Positions 25,811-42,850 are shown, counted from the stretch's first letter. The stretch is 64,000 nt of DNA from Cucumis sativus (GCF_000004075.3 NC_026656.2:1674001-1738000); one strand, 5' to 3'. Numbers and translations are program-made. Notes: generated by a model not told the origin, from the letters alone.

Positions 25811-28797
25811 ATGGGGGGTTGTAAATGCTTGTGCTTTTATCTTCTTGTGTTCTTGTTGTTCTGTGTAGCAGCTGCTTCCACTGATCGTTACTCCGAAGCA
25901 CTTTTAAGCTTGAAATCTGAATTTCTTGATGATTTTGGGAGTTTGAGTGATTGGATTGTGGATTCTAGAGAAAACCCATTTGGGAAAATCCATGGATGTT
26001 CTTGGTCTGGAATCAAATGCGACAAGAATTCTACCATAGTTATTGGAATCGACCTTTCAATGAAGAGGCTTGGTGGGGGGATTTCTGGTGAGCAGTTTCA
26101 TGTTTTTAAAGAACTTGTTGATCTTAACTTGAGTCACAATTATATATCTGGGAAACTTCCTGTTGGAATCTTCAATCTCACTAATCTAAGAAGTTTGGAT
26201 ATTAGTAGAAACAATTTTTCTGGTCATTTCCCTCTTGGGATTTCAAGTCTTCAAAACTTGGTTGTTCTCGATGCTTTTAGCAATAGTTTTGCTGGGTCAT
26301 TGCCTGTTGATCTTTCTCAGCTTGAAAATCTGAAGTTCCTTAACTTTGCTGGGAGTTACTTCAAGGGACCAATCCCTTCAGAATATGGTTCTTTCAAAAA
26401 ACTTGAGTTCATTCATCTTGCTGGGAATTTTCTTAGTGGAAACTTACCTCCTGAATTGGGTAAACTCAAAACTGTAACTCATATGGAGATTGGTTACAAT
26501 AATTTCCAGGGTAATCTCCCATGGGAATTTGGTAACATGAGTAACCTTCAATATCTTGATATTGCAAGTGCAAATCTCTCTGGTTCAATTCCTAAAGAAT
26601 TTGGAAATCTCACAAAGCTCGAGTCTCTTTTCCTTTTCAGAAACCAACTATCTGGGTTCTTACCTGATGAACTAAGCAAAATCATCTCTCTTGTTAATTT
26701 AGATCTTTCTGATAACCATATTTCTGGTCCTATTCCAGAAAGCTTTTCTGAGTTGAAGAATCTTAGATTGTTGAGTGTTATGTACAATGAAATGAGTGGT
26801 TCTGTTCCAAAAGGCATTGGAGAGCTTCCTTCATTGGAGACTCTTCTTATATGGAGCAATCAGTTTTCTGGGTCACTCCCAAACAACTTAGGTAGCAACA
26901 AAAAACTCAAATGGGTTGATGTTTCCACAAACAATTTTGTGGGTGTTATCCCACCAGATATTTGCCAAGGAGGTTTACTTTTTAAGTTGATCCTGTTTTC
27001 AAATAAGTTTAGTGGTGGACTTTCCCCGTCTCTCACTAATTGTTCTTCCCTCGTTCGATTACGGTTAGAGGATAATGTGTTTTCTGGTGATATCTCTCTG
27101 AATTTTAATGATCTTGCTCATGTCTCATACATAGATCTCTCTAGAAACAATTTTAGTGGAGGAGTTCCTTTAGATATAAACAAAGCATCCAACCTTCAAT
27201 ACTTGAATATCTCTCATAACCCACAACTAGGAGGTGTTTTTCCTGTAGAAACATGGATTTCACCTCTTCTTCAAAACTTTTCAGCCTCTGGTTGCGGTAT
27301 TAGAGGAAATCTTCCCAAGTTTCAGGTCTGTAAATCCATTTCTACCATTGAATTGAATAATAACAAACTATCAGGAAAGATTCCAGAAAGTATTGCAAAT
27401 TGCCAGGCTCTTGTAAGGATGGATTTGTCTTACAACAATCTTTCAGGTCATATACCTGAAGAACTTGCTCACCTTCCTTCTATCAACATCCTTGATCTAT
27501 CTCACAATGATTTCAATGGAACGATACCTGATAAGTTCAAGGATTCATCGAGCTTGCTTTTACTAAATGTGTCTTACAACGATATCTCTGGTTCGATCCC
27601 GGAAAAAGAAGTGTTTCGATCAATGGGCAGGAGTGCATTTACTGGAAATTCAAAGCTATGTGGAGCACCTTTGAGACCATGTTCAGGTTCATTGGCAATG
27701 ATTGGAGGCAAAGGGATGGGGAAGTTTATACTCATCCTGATATTGTGTGCAGGTCTTGCTATAATCACGGTGATATCACTTTTGTGGATTTTCTTCGTCC
27801 GAAGAGGTAGCAAAGGTAAATGGAAGATGGTGTCGTTTACTGGACTTCCTCCATTCACAGCTAATGATATTCTCAGGAGTTTCGACTCTACGGAATCTAA
27901 GGAAGCGATATTGCCATTGTCTGCTTCGATTTTCAAAGCAGTATTGCCGACTGGAATCACAGTGTCGATAAAGAAGATAGATTGGGAAGCAAAAAGAATG
28001 AAGACGATATCGGAATTTATAACTCAATTAGGTAGTTTGAGGCACAAGAATTTGGTCAGATTGCTGGGGTTCTGCTACAACAAACAAATGGTTTATCTTT
28101 TGTATGATTACTTGCCCAATGGAAATCTAGCAGAGAAAATTTCAACAAAAAGGGAATGGCCAACTAAGCTCAAACTCATTATAGGCATAGCAAGAGGAGT
28201 TCACTTTCTTCACCATGATTGTTCACCTGCAATTCCCCATGGAGACTTGAAGCCAAATAACATCATTTTCGATGAAAACATGGAACCCCGTCTGGCTGAA
28301 TTCGGACTTCGATTTCTACAACAACTAAACGAAGATACTCTTCCCTTATCGTCTACAACGAAAGGAGGAGGTACACTCAACACTCCACCAATACACATTT
28401 CTTCTCTACATTTCATGAAACACAAACATTTTCCAAAGTATAGTTTTACTATTCTGATTTGTTCTCATGTTGGACAGATAACTTCAATAATGCAACAGAG
28501 GAGGAGCTGTGGATGGATGTTCATAGTTTTGGGGAGATCATCCTGGAAATTATAAGCAATGGACGGTTAACGACGGCTGGATCAAGCACACAAAACAAGG
28601 CAAGAGATCTTCTATTAAGAGAAATATGCAAAGAAAATGGGACTAGCTCTCCCAATTCATCACAAGAGGAGATAGAACAAGTTCTTGATCTAGCTTTGTT
28701 ATGCACGAGGAGCAGGCCATCCAACAGACCATCCATGGAAGATATCTTAAAGCTGTTATCAGATATAAAACCAGAGGTAAAAATCATAAGACTTTGA
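25811..28797 (+). CDS. LRR receptor-like protein with degenerate kinase domain (MOL1/TDR-like)
   Basis: Two exons, 25811-28370 and 28478-28797, join in phase (G|AT) to give 959 residues. Visible parts are a signal peptide (residues 1-23, ending CVAAAS), an N-terminal LRR cap with the CSWSGIKC cysteines, about 20 leucine-rich repeats (LxxLxxLxLxxNxxSGxIP) to about residue 590, a transmembrane helix near 638-662, and a kinase-like domain at about 680-950. The kinase fold lacks a glycine-rich loop. It keeps a lysine (K721 in VSIKK), has HGD instead of HRD (810-812), and has AEFG instead of DFG (E830). No APE motif is visible. A catalytically inactive receptor is therefore expected. Architecture and length match Arabidopsis MORE LATERAL GROWTH1 (MOL1), a repressor of cambial growth related to TDR/PXY. 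The family call is firm; orthology is inferred from memory. Confidence 0.9.
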
Positions 28798-29427
28798 AGA
28801 AGAAAGTTGTTTGTAGTTTTGGTTTCAACATCATTTTTACCCCCAAAAAGAAAAATGGAACAATGTAGATTGTAAGATTGTAAGTTTGTAAGTAGTAATT
28901 TTATACAATTTTCTGTGCAATATTATATTGTTTCCACTTTTTTGGTGTATATTTTTTTATATTAATATCTTCTCTATTCTAAACATACTCCAAAAATTGC
29001 TCTAATTTAAGGTAATTTAAGGTTAGGAGCAATTCAAGTAGTACAATTTTTAATACAAATTCAAATTAAAAGATTGTGTAAAAAAAAAAAAAATCAAAAC
29101 TTTAGACTTAAATAGGTAAGTTGGCAATATTCTAATTTTCTCAATTTCAAGCCACAATTCCATTAAATTCATGGGTTAAAAAAAAAAATCTTGGCCATAT
29201 TTCAAATAATTTTTTTTAAAAAAATCAAAATTCACTTAAAAATTGACATTGGATTGTATTCCAAACTTCATATAACATTTTAACTACATTTATGTCCAAA
29301 TGCATAGTGTGATTAATTTGGCATATTAACTGAAGTCAAAGTCAAGAACAAATCACTAGTATTTTTTGTTTCAGCTTATCGTTTTCGAGACTCGCCCACT
29401 CATACACGTGCACTAATCTCGAGCATT

Positions 29428-30172
29428 TGTTGAGCATGAAATTTTGACCAATTAAATTATGTCACATTATCACAACAAATATTTGATAATTATATTTTAT
29501 TGGATTTTGATAATTAAGTTTACTCAATCCAACCTAATTCAAGTCCAATAAGCAGATTTGTCAAGTCCAAACTCAACAAACAAATGAATCCAAGTCTAAT
29601 AAAGTAAATGGGCCCAAACCCAAATTCAAACTCAATAAGACAAATGGACTTAAGCCTAAGTCCAACAGGCAAATTGGTTAGAGTACAAGCCCAACAAGCA
29701 AATGGGCCAAAACCTACCTAAAGCCCATAAAAATTCTCTATTAGACATTTGTCATTCATTTGAGGAGGTCTTTGATTGAAAGAATAATTTAAGCTCTAAA
29801 GTACTGAAACTCGGAAAAATTGAAAATTCAAACTTCTACAAGCTCTCAATTGAAGATTCAAACTTCTACAAGCTTTCAAGACGTGCAAGTTTGTATTAAC
29901 CTCGAGTGCAAGTTCGTATCAACCTCGAGTGCAAGTTCGTTTCAACCTTGAGATCAACAACTTTTGAAAGATTGAAGACTTAGAAGATTAAACTTTCATT
30001 GAATTTAATAATATCGAAGTTCAAATCAACTTGCAACGACAACAGAAGTTCTAAGTATTCAGAAAGCATCAAATGAGTAAATACTAAAGATTGTATTCAC
30101 AACATTCAATATTTATCAATGTAGCAAAGTTCAATTTTATGAAATACATTTATTCGAAATCTCGTGTCAACA
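29428..30172 (+). mobile_element. Solo-LTR-like block (TGTTGA...TCAACA)
   Basis: The block begins TGTTGAGCATGAAATTTTG and ends CGAAATCTCGTGTCAACA, giving TG...CA termini with matching TGTTGA/TCAACA ends. Inside are tandem words: about four copies of a '(CA)AAGCCCAACAAGCAAATGG'-like unit (29540-29720), a duplicated 'ATTCAAACTTCTACAAGCT' (about 29825-29880), and a tandem 'CCTCGAGTGCAAGTTCGTAT' (about 29900-29950). A CCCATAAAAATTC promoter-like word lies near 29725. I see no target-site duplication and no internal coding region, so an old solo LTR is an inference. Confidence 0.4.
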
Positions 30173-30360
30173 ATATCCTTAATTAATTTTAATTAATTTG
30201 GAGTAATTTGCTATATTTCGACTCACCCCAAAATATAAACTAAAACTAAATTACCAATTAACAAAGGATTAAAATAGTATTTTATTAAAAAAAGAAAGGA
30301 AAAAAAAGTAACAAAATGGTATTTTAATTAAAATAAAAAATAAAAAGGAAGGAGGAGCAA

Positions 30361-30390
30361 AAACCACGCGCGTCGATTGGGGCGTGGTTT
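30361..30390. promoter_or_regulatory. Inverted repeat AAACCACGC/GCGTGGTTT upstream of MCM5
   Basis: Perfect 9-bp inverted repeat (30361-30369 and 30382-30390) with a GC-rich 12-bp spacer, in otherwise AT-rich sequence about 190 bp before the MCM5 start codon and about 40 bp before the E2F palindrome. It could be a protein-binding site or a small hairpin; function is not known. Confidence 0.4.
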
Positions 30391-30426
30391 ACAAGCAGTG
30401 ATAACCCAATTTCCCTCCAAATCCAT

Positions 30427-30440
30427 TATTCCCGCCAAAA
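30427..30440. promoter_or_regulatory. Palindromic E2F site in the MCM5 promoter
   Basis: TATTCCCGCCAAAA. The plus strand gives ATTCCCGC and the minus strand gives TTTGGCGG; both fit the plant E2F consensus WTTSSCSS. It lies about 140 bp upstream of the MCM5 ATG. Plant MCM genes are classic E2F/DP targets switched on at G1/S, so this is the probable cell-cycle control site. The match is seen in the sequence; use of the site is inferred. Confidence 0.8.
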
Positions 30441-30575
30441 CTAGACTCAGTAATAAGCCTCCGCCTCCATTTCCAAGCACCGAACCAAAAACCTCAAACC
30501 TCAAACCTCCGTCGAGAGAGTGAACGAGAGAAAGAAGGGTTTCAAGAGGAAGAGTCTTAATTTACACACACAGAT

Positions 30576-35773
<5,198 letters not shown>

Positions 35774-36688
35774 TCATGATAAGTTAATTTTCTTCCTTAT
35801 ATTGTGCCCTCTTTGCATTGACATGACAGTATACTTCTGACCTTATGTATTTGTAGCAAATGATATTTTATTATAAAACAGAAACATCAGTAAAGTGGCA
35901 TTTTTATCTTCTCAACCCCCTCCATTACAAAAGCTTCTAAAGCTAGAACTTAGAAAGAGAGAATACTAGTGTTTTCATTTTGTAAGGATCAAGAATTCAA
36001 GATGGAGTTCTTCTCTGTGCTACCTCAATTATTATTATTTTGCCCAAAGGAGAGGCACCTCTAGTTTATTTCTAGTTGAAAGTGGGCAGATAGTCGTATA
36101 AGCTTCTTCCTTTGGAGTAAATGTAGTACATATACCCCTTCAACTAAAATAGATAATAGTATGAGCTTTGTAATAATACAACTGTCCTTTTCCTTTGGGT
36201 TCAAATATAAGAGGGGACTAATTGAACCTTCCTTTAATTTCGTTGTAAGAAGATGATATACACTTCAAGTAGCTGAGCTATGCTTGTATTTTAAAAAAAT
36301 TGATTGCTCAAACTCTACATAGCAATATCAACTTTTTTGACTGGATATTACGTGAATGATATATATAAATATATTAGTATTGAAAATTATTTACATTTTT
36401 GTTGTGTTTAATTTGTTCTAAAATTTTGTTAGCTTAATCATTTTTTTTACCAAGATCAACAATTTGTTAACTTATTGATTGTTAGGAACAACGAATGACA
36501 TATTTTTATGATGGTATAATATTGTTCACTTTAAACACGAACTCTCGTTACTTTACTTTTGGTTTTACTCAAAAGGTTCCATACCATTAGAAACAATTGT
36601 CATATTTTATATCACTAATCATTTATATAACTAATTTGAGACTCTAATGACATCTATACCTATCAAATCCAAAAACTTATAGTATTAC

Positions 36689-36945
36689 GAGGATGTTATA
36701 TTTTTTAAAAGATTTCATACCATTAGAGAGGATGTTATATTTTTTAAAAGGTTCCATACCATTGGAGATGATAAGAGCAATAATTTTATCAAGTAAGCAA
36801 TAAAGGAGAAGCAATAATTTTATCAAGTAAGCAATAAAGGAGAAAAAGTTACTATGAAGTTGGGAGAAAAAGTTACTATGAAGTTGGCTTATTTTGTGGA
36901 AAGAAAGTTACTATGAAGTTGGCTTATTTTGTGGAAAGAAATAAA
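36689..36945. repeat. Compound tandem-repeat tract (39-, 34- and 24/35-bp units)
   Basis: Three different tandem duplications follow one another. A 39-bp unit, starting GAGGATGTTATATTTTTTAA, occurs twice from 36689. A 34-bp unit, starting GCAATAATTTTATCAAGTAA, occurs twice from 36777. A GTTACTATGAAGTTGG unit occurs three times, at 36848, 36872 and 36907. Copies are almost identical, implying recent duplication. Confidence 0.9.
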
Positions 36946-37452
36946 ATGAGTCTAGATAGCATCTTTAAGAAAGAAGGAATCTTTAAACATAGGGATGTAA
37001 TAGAAACTTTAATCAAATTTCAAGGAATGATACTTTTTTTCCAAAACACTTCTTTAGCACCCAGACTTTCTAATATTTGTTTTGACTAATGTTATATTTT
37101 TTAACTTTTTGTTTGAACTATGCATTTATCTCCATAAATAATAATATTATTAAATTTCATATAACTATCAACACAATAAATAACTCATAGTACTGAAATC
37201 TCTTTCAAAATTCATTGAAATTTTAATCACTTCACAAACAATCCACTATTACATAAATGAATGTTTGAACTCCCTAAACATTCCTAGAATTACATATATT
37301 CCTTATTCTGTTATTTTTGCCTTTCTTTTCTTTTCTTTTCTGTTTTTTTTTTTTTAATATTTGTTGCAACTTTGTTTAAACAAAAAAACAGAAAAGAAAA
37401 AAGAAAGGATGCAACAAATCTTTTTCTTTTGCATCCATCTTTATGATCTATA

Positions 37453-37482
37453 GGAGAGAGAGAGAGAGAGAGGGAGAGAGGA
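37453..37482. repeat. GA microsatellite
   Basis: GA dinucleotide run followed by GGGAGAGAGG, downstream of the H+-ATPase stop codon. Confidence 0.9.
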
Positions 37483-37607
37483 AAAAAGAAAAAAGGAATG
37501 GTGTTCCAAAAGAATCAATTATATCCATCTTTCTTGATAGTCTCCTGAGATAGATAGTCTATTCAAACTAAACTTCTCTGAGCCTCCAAAATCTCTGTTT
37601 TTCTTAA

Positions 37608-40600
37608 TCATACATTCTGACTCATCCTGTAAGAAACACAAAGTTTTGTTTCATAAATATATGTATATTTGTTTTGATTAAAACTTTGGTTAATCAAATG
37701 ATTTGTTAGAAGATCATATTTTGATCATTTCTTAGTTTGTATTTACCTGGCAACTTCAGCTCTTCTCTTTGCTTGTTCTGCTATCTCGGAAAGCTCTCGG
37801 TAGCTACTTGTGTCGCTAAATAGCGCTTCCGGTTTCTGTAAGCCGTGTAGTGTACGTTGTGCTAATGCCCATTGTGCCTCCCTTTCTCCTTTTCCATAAT
37901 CCTTCTTAGTTGTGAATGCAGTCTAGTAAAGAAAGACATGAGTTGAAGAGTAAGACTAAAGAGTCGAGTAATTCGTGGTTTTGAGAGTTTCGACTCAGAT
38001 GAAACTTTGACAAACCTTGTTTTGAAGCATATTATCCCAGGCCTTCCCACTCAATGCGTAGCGGATAATGAACTTGAGTATATCAAGAGGGAAGTATGTG
38101 ATGATGCTGTAAATCCAGATCACTCCTGCCCATCCCCAACCAACGCCATGAATCCTAGCAAAGTCCCATTCGGCATACACAGCGATGATAGTTGCCAACT
38201 GACATAATCACGACAAATGCTTTAAGATCACATATGTGAATCATATCGTAATTGGAAGTTGCAGGATGGGGAAAGAAAACACCACTCACAAGCTGAGCTA
38301 TTAGGAAGGCTCCAACTAGCAAAAGACCGGGGCGTTCTACAAAGGACCAACTCCTCGATCGCGTCACGAAGATGAGGGCTTGGCTAATGATGCTGACTTG
38401 GAGGTAAAGAGCAGAGTTAAGCTCAGCTAGATTTTCACTGATGTGCTTCACCCCAAATGTTTTCTAGAAATGAGAGAAAATTAAGTATTGAATCAAGGTG
38501 AGAAAGTATATTTCAAATATTTTGTTTTCTATATATTCTTGTCTTAGGGAATTTAGAATTGTGTTCTTGTTTTCTTACTGGAAAAAAATCAGTCTGATAT
38601 GCTAGCCAAAAGAAGACCACAGTCATGACAGCCATGTATGTTCCGAGAACAACACCGGTGGCAAAAATTTCGTTTAGCTTCCATGAATCAGGCATAGGTG
38701 ATGGCTTCACCCTATCCTTGGAGATGGTCATGATGGTTCCATCATTCAAGATGGCAATAATCAAGACCATGAAGGGTGAGAAATCAAACTTCCATATTAG
38801 AGCTACAAGCAAGAAACCCAACACGATTCGAATCGTGATGGAAACTGCATAGATTGTGTAGTTTTTCATCCTTTGAAAAATGGCTCTACTTGTTAGAACT
38901 GCACTCACGATCACGCTTAGACCTGGTTCCGTTAAAACAATATCTGATGCACCCCTTGCTGCATCTGTTGCATCAGCTACAGCAATTCCAATATCAGCTT
39001 TCTTGAGTGCAGGGGCATCGTTGACGCCATCACCAGTCATCCCACAAATGTGCTTCCTCTCTTGGAGCTTTTTCACAATCTCATACTTATGTTCTGCAAA
39101 TTCAAACTTGATAAGAACATGGACTCATTTTTTCTAACGAGGATAATATGATACATTGATTTCCTATATTTTGTGTTCGAATAAGTTATTACCTGGGAAG
39201 ACACCAGCGAAACCATCCGCCTTCTCAATAAGTTCTTCAACAGGAATGCTAGCAATTGCTTCATCCTTGCTTTGACCAAGTAAGGAAGATGATGGATACA
39301 TATTGGTGCCCATACCGAGCCTGCGACCGGTTTCTTTTCCAATGGCCAATTGATCTCCAGTGATCATCTTAACATTTACCCCGAGTTCGAGTGCCCGACG
39401 AATAGTCTCTGCACTATCATGCCTTGGAGGATCAAAGAGGGGCAACAAGCCCACAAAGTCCCATGGTTCTCCAGTACTCTCCTTAGTCTTCTCTAGAACA
39501 GTCTAAAATAAAGATGAAGTTTCTAGCTTTAGTAATTCTTATTCCATAGCAACATTCATCCATAAGTGACACACAACCATGACAGCTTACCTGGCGTGCG
39601 ACAGCTAGAGAACGAAGACCACGGTCAGCATAATTGCTGATAATATTATGAGCTTTCTTCCTTCTTTCCCCTTTGAGGTCACAAAGGTCGATGATCTGAT
39701 TGACCAGAAAGCAAGTTAATCAATATATTCAAAACTTGACAACAAACGACAATGAATCACATTCATTACCTGTTCGGGAGCACCCTTGCTGCTTCTATGC
39801 CAGTTTCCATTACTATCAATGTAGGTGATAGCAGTGCGCTTCTCAACAGGATTGAAAGGCAAGAAATGTACCTCAGTGATCCCTGATCTTGCCTAAATCC
39901 CCCATGTAATAAAAGCCACCACTTTAAGTTAACTTACAAATCATATATAGGATAAGAATTCATTGGTACGAAACAATGAATGTTAGATAAAGATATGATT
40001 TACCTCTTTAGGATCACCCAACATCCCGACGATCGAAGCATCAATTGCATCCTGGTTCTCCACTCTTGAAGCTCTTGCGGCCAATAGAAGTAATGTGTCT
40101 GCATCAGTATTCTTTGAAAATACCTGTTTCCAAATCCTAGCTATGATCAAAAACTTTATTCGAAAAGCATTGAAAATTTATCTCGAAAACTATAGTAAAT
40201 TTTTGTTCTTACTTCAACCAGAGTTTTGTCCACCGTCAGCTTGTTGAGGGTGAGAGTTCCAGTTTTGTCACTGCAAAGTACATCCATTCCTGCCATTTCT
40301 TCAATGGCTGTCATTCTTTTGGTAATAGCACCTTGCTCCGCTAGACGGTGAGAACCAATAGCCATGGTCACTGACAATACCGTCGGCATGGCGATTGGAA
40401 TGCCACCAATGAGAAGAACCAGCAAGTTATCAATTCCCTCTCTGTATGCTCTATTTTGGATTGGGTACATCACTAAGATCTCAATGAGCATCCCAATAGC
40501 AATGGAGCAAATGCAGAAGTTACCAATGGCTGTCAACACCTGATTGATTGAACAAACAACCCATCATCAATGTTGGCTTCCCAAAAATGTTTAAAAGGTA

Positions 40601-42806
40601 ACAATAGGTTGATTATAGAATTGAGCAAAAAAGCAAAACTACAAAAAAAATACATGCCCAAAACACCCAAAATATTAACAAATATAACACTAACGCAAAA
40701 AAATTATGTATATCTCAAAGTCTATTAACGAAAGTGTCTACCATTGATAGATTTTGCTATGCAATATTTAAAAAATATTGTTAAACACTTCATTATTAGA
40801 CCTAAAAGTGTTACATATTGCAATTATCCAAAAATATATAACATCTTCACCTTTTGGAAATGACCAACTTGGTTGGTGCTATCAACAAGATGAGCTGCCT
40901 TGCCAAAAAAGGTATGGACACCAGTGGCAATAACAATAGCCTCAATTTCTCCTTGTTTACAAGTCGAGCCCGAGAAAACCTCATCACCCGGGTTCTTAGT
41001 AACCGGCAAGGATTCGCCAGTGAGAGCAGATTGATCGATCTTAAGAGGATCTCCTTCCAAGAGTCTTGCATCAGCAGGGACAATATCTCCCAACTTAATA
41101 CTGATTAAATCACCTGGTACTAAAATAGCTGCCTCTTCCTCACTCCATTTTTCATCTCTCAAAACCTACAAATCTCCATCCAAGTAAGTCTATCTCACCA
41201 ATTATATATATATCCATATATAGTGGAAAGAAATGACCAAAAATAAGGAAAACACATACCTTGGTTTTGGGAGCAAGTCCTGCCATTAGAGCAGCAGCTG
41301 CATTTCCTGCATTGTTCTCTTCAATAAAACTAATGGTGGAGTTGATAATGAGTAACACCACAATTCCAACAAAATCTTGCCAGTCCGGAGGCTTTCCCTA
41401 CATTGTTAATTAGAACATGTGAGGCCAATACTGAACGTGAAAGAGGAAACTAAGAAGCACAAACACTTAAATTTGAGTAACTTGTCTAAGCAACAACTTT
41501 GATGCTTTCTACCACCACAGAATACATGTCTAACTAGAGTCAGACACTAATCGTACAAAGTAAATATAATTATAAGTCCAACATTTGTTAGACACGTGTA
41601 TCAAACATATGCTAAACATAATAAGTCAATGCAAATAGTTAAGTAAAATGGAATCTAATAATATAGTTGTCTTTTGTACAACATCGATCAAACTCATTTT
41701 TTGTTGAGACAATTACAAATATAGCAATCAAGCCCAAACTATTTGTAGATATAACACTCTAAAGAACTTGCAAATTATACAATAAATTTTAGATCAAGTT
41801 CTCATAATTTATCAATTATATATCATATTGTTAATAAAAGTTTATCAACACGAGAGGCTATCACTAGTATGAGTCTATCAACGATATATCAGAGATTGAT
41901 TTGCTACCTTTGTTATCCTCTTAAAATATTGTTATAAACTTGATTATTAGAGATTCAGAAAGTAGTGTGTAACTATGTTTGAGTCTCACATGTATGTATT
42001 GATGCTAGTTAGAGAGGCGAAAGGCGAAGGAAAGAGAGAAAATAGTACCCCTCCATTGGCCAAGACAATAGCCATGATAGCAGCACACTCCATGACCCAT
42101 GAAAGGGGATTCCACATGAACCCTAAAAACTTGAGGAATTTGCTCTCTTTTTTCTCTTCAAGTTTGTTAGGGCCAAAGATTTGAAGTCTTTTTTCTCCTT
42201 CATCAGATGACAAACCATTTCTATTGCATTTCAGTTGCTCAAATACCTCTTCAATTGGAATCCTCTCCTACAAAAAGCAAAAAAAAAAAAAGGTACTGTT
42301 AGATAACCATATTTTTGGTTTCTCTTGTATCTTACTTTAGTTTTCAATTCCTTTTAAAAAAATTTCAAGTTCTTAGTCAAATTAGACTTATAAACTATAC
42401 TTGTAATTGTTGATTTTTTCTTTTTTTTTAAAAAAAATTTGTTTTTGTTTTTCAAATTTAACTACGAAATCAATTTTTAGTTATGAGTAACGAAGAAAAC
42501 CATGACAAAGAAGTAAGAAAATAATCACAAATTTCAAAAGACCAAATACAAAAGTGAAACAATTGTGTCAAACACACCTTAAATTAAAAAAAAAAAAAAA
42601 ACTTTTCTTTTCCATCGAAATTTGCCTTGAATTTTGAAAATATAGATATAGTAAGACAAAATGTGGAAGTAATGTTGATATACATCCACATAATTTTCAA
42701 AAACTATAAACAAAAAACCAAACAATTATGAATCGTGACCTAAATATATTCGACTTACCAGGTCAATATTCTCGTTTCTTACATCTTCCAATGAAATATT
42801 AGTCAT
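37608..42806 (-). CDS. Plasma-membrane H+-ATPase (P3A type) with truncated C terminus
   Basis: Fourteen exons on the minus strand: 42759-42806, 42049-42267, 41260-41397, 40851-41165, 40213-40539, 40004-40123, 39770-39892, 39591-39695, 39193-39502, 38579-39093, 38290-38463, 38016-38198, 37747-37922, 37608-37626. Together they give about 923 residues. It pumps protons out of the cell using ATP. Visible motifs are TGES, the phosphorylated Asp in CSDKTGT (D331), the KGAPEQ nucleotide-binding site, GDGVNDAP (589-596), and ten membrane segments' worth of hydrophobic sequence. The start [20 protein letters not shown] fits the AHA family; [11 protein letters not shown] and ANGGGKPPD suggest the AHA4/11 subgroup. 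The penultimate exon ends normally (RRAEVAR), but the following exon gives only MSQNV and a stop. The conserved LRELHTLKGHV...YTV tail with its 14-3-3 site is missing. The last junction is uncertain; an alternative acceptor at 37583 gives LREV and a stop at 37568-37570. Confidence 0.92.
40655..40830. repeat. Foldback copy in an H+-ATPase intron
   Basis: ATTAACAAATATAACACTAA, then GTCTATTAACGAAAGTGTCT and ACCATTGATAGATTTTGCTA, then ATATTTAAAAAATATTGTTA. Left and right arms are inverted copies. It lies between exons 40213-40539 and 40851-41165. Confidence 0.55.
41695..41955. repeat. Foldback copy in an H+-ATPase intron
   Basis: ACAATTACAAATATAGCAAT on the left; CTATCACTAGTATGAGTCTA and TCAACGATATATC in the core; TTTGCTACCTTTGTTATCCT, then AAAATATTGTTATAAACTTG and ATTATTAG on the right. 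It lies between exons 41260-41397 and 42049-42267 and resembles the full-length copies at 5083 and 44735. Confidence 0.6.
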
Positions 42807-42850
42807 CTTTACCACACCAAAATCCAATTTTTTTAAAAAGGAAACAATTT

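Larger units (their letters stand above)
28798..30575. other. Spacer with LRR-RLK 3' end, LTR-like block and MCM5 promoter
   Basis: The LRR gene 3' UTR and AT-rich sequence run to about 29400, a solo-LTR-like block occupies 29428-30172, and the MCM5 promoter with its E2F site and inverted repeat lies at about 30350-30575. No other gene is evident. Confidence 0.6.
35774..37607. other. Convergent 3' spacer between MCM5 and the H+-ATPase
   Basis: Holds the 3' ends of both genes. No other gene is recognised. It contains a compound tandem-repeat tract (36689-36945) and a GA microsatellite. I looked on the minus strand for the usual final H+-ATPase exon (LRELHTLKGHVESV...YTV) and did not find it here. 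Confidence 0.6.

Noticed and set aside
26548..26859. Minus-strand frames over the LRR receptor exon (also 27574-27960 and 28210-28425)
   Set aside because: Shadows of the regular LRR/kinase coding sequence on the opposite strand.
42290..42600. MITE-like inverted sequence in the H+-ATPase first intron
   Set aside because: AT-rich words such as TTTTTGTTTTTCAAATTTAA are suggestive, but the two ends do not match well enough to define an element.
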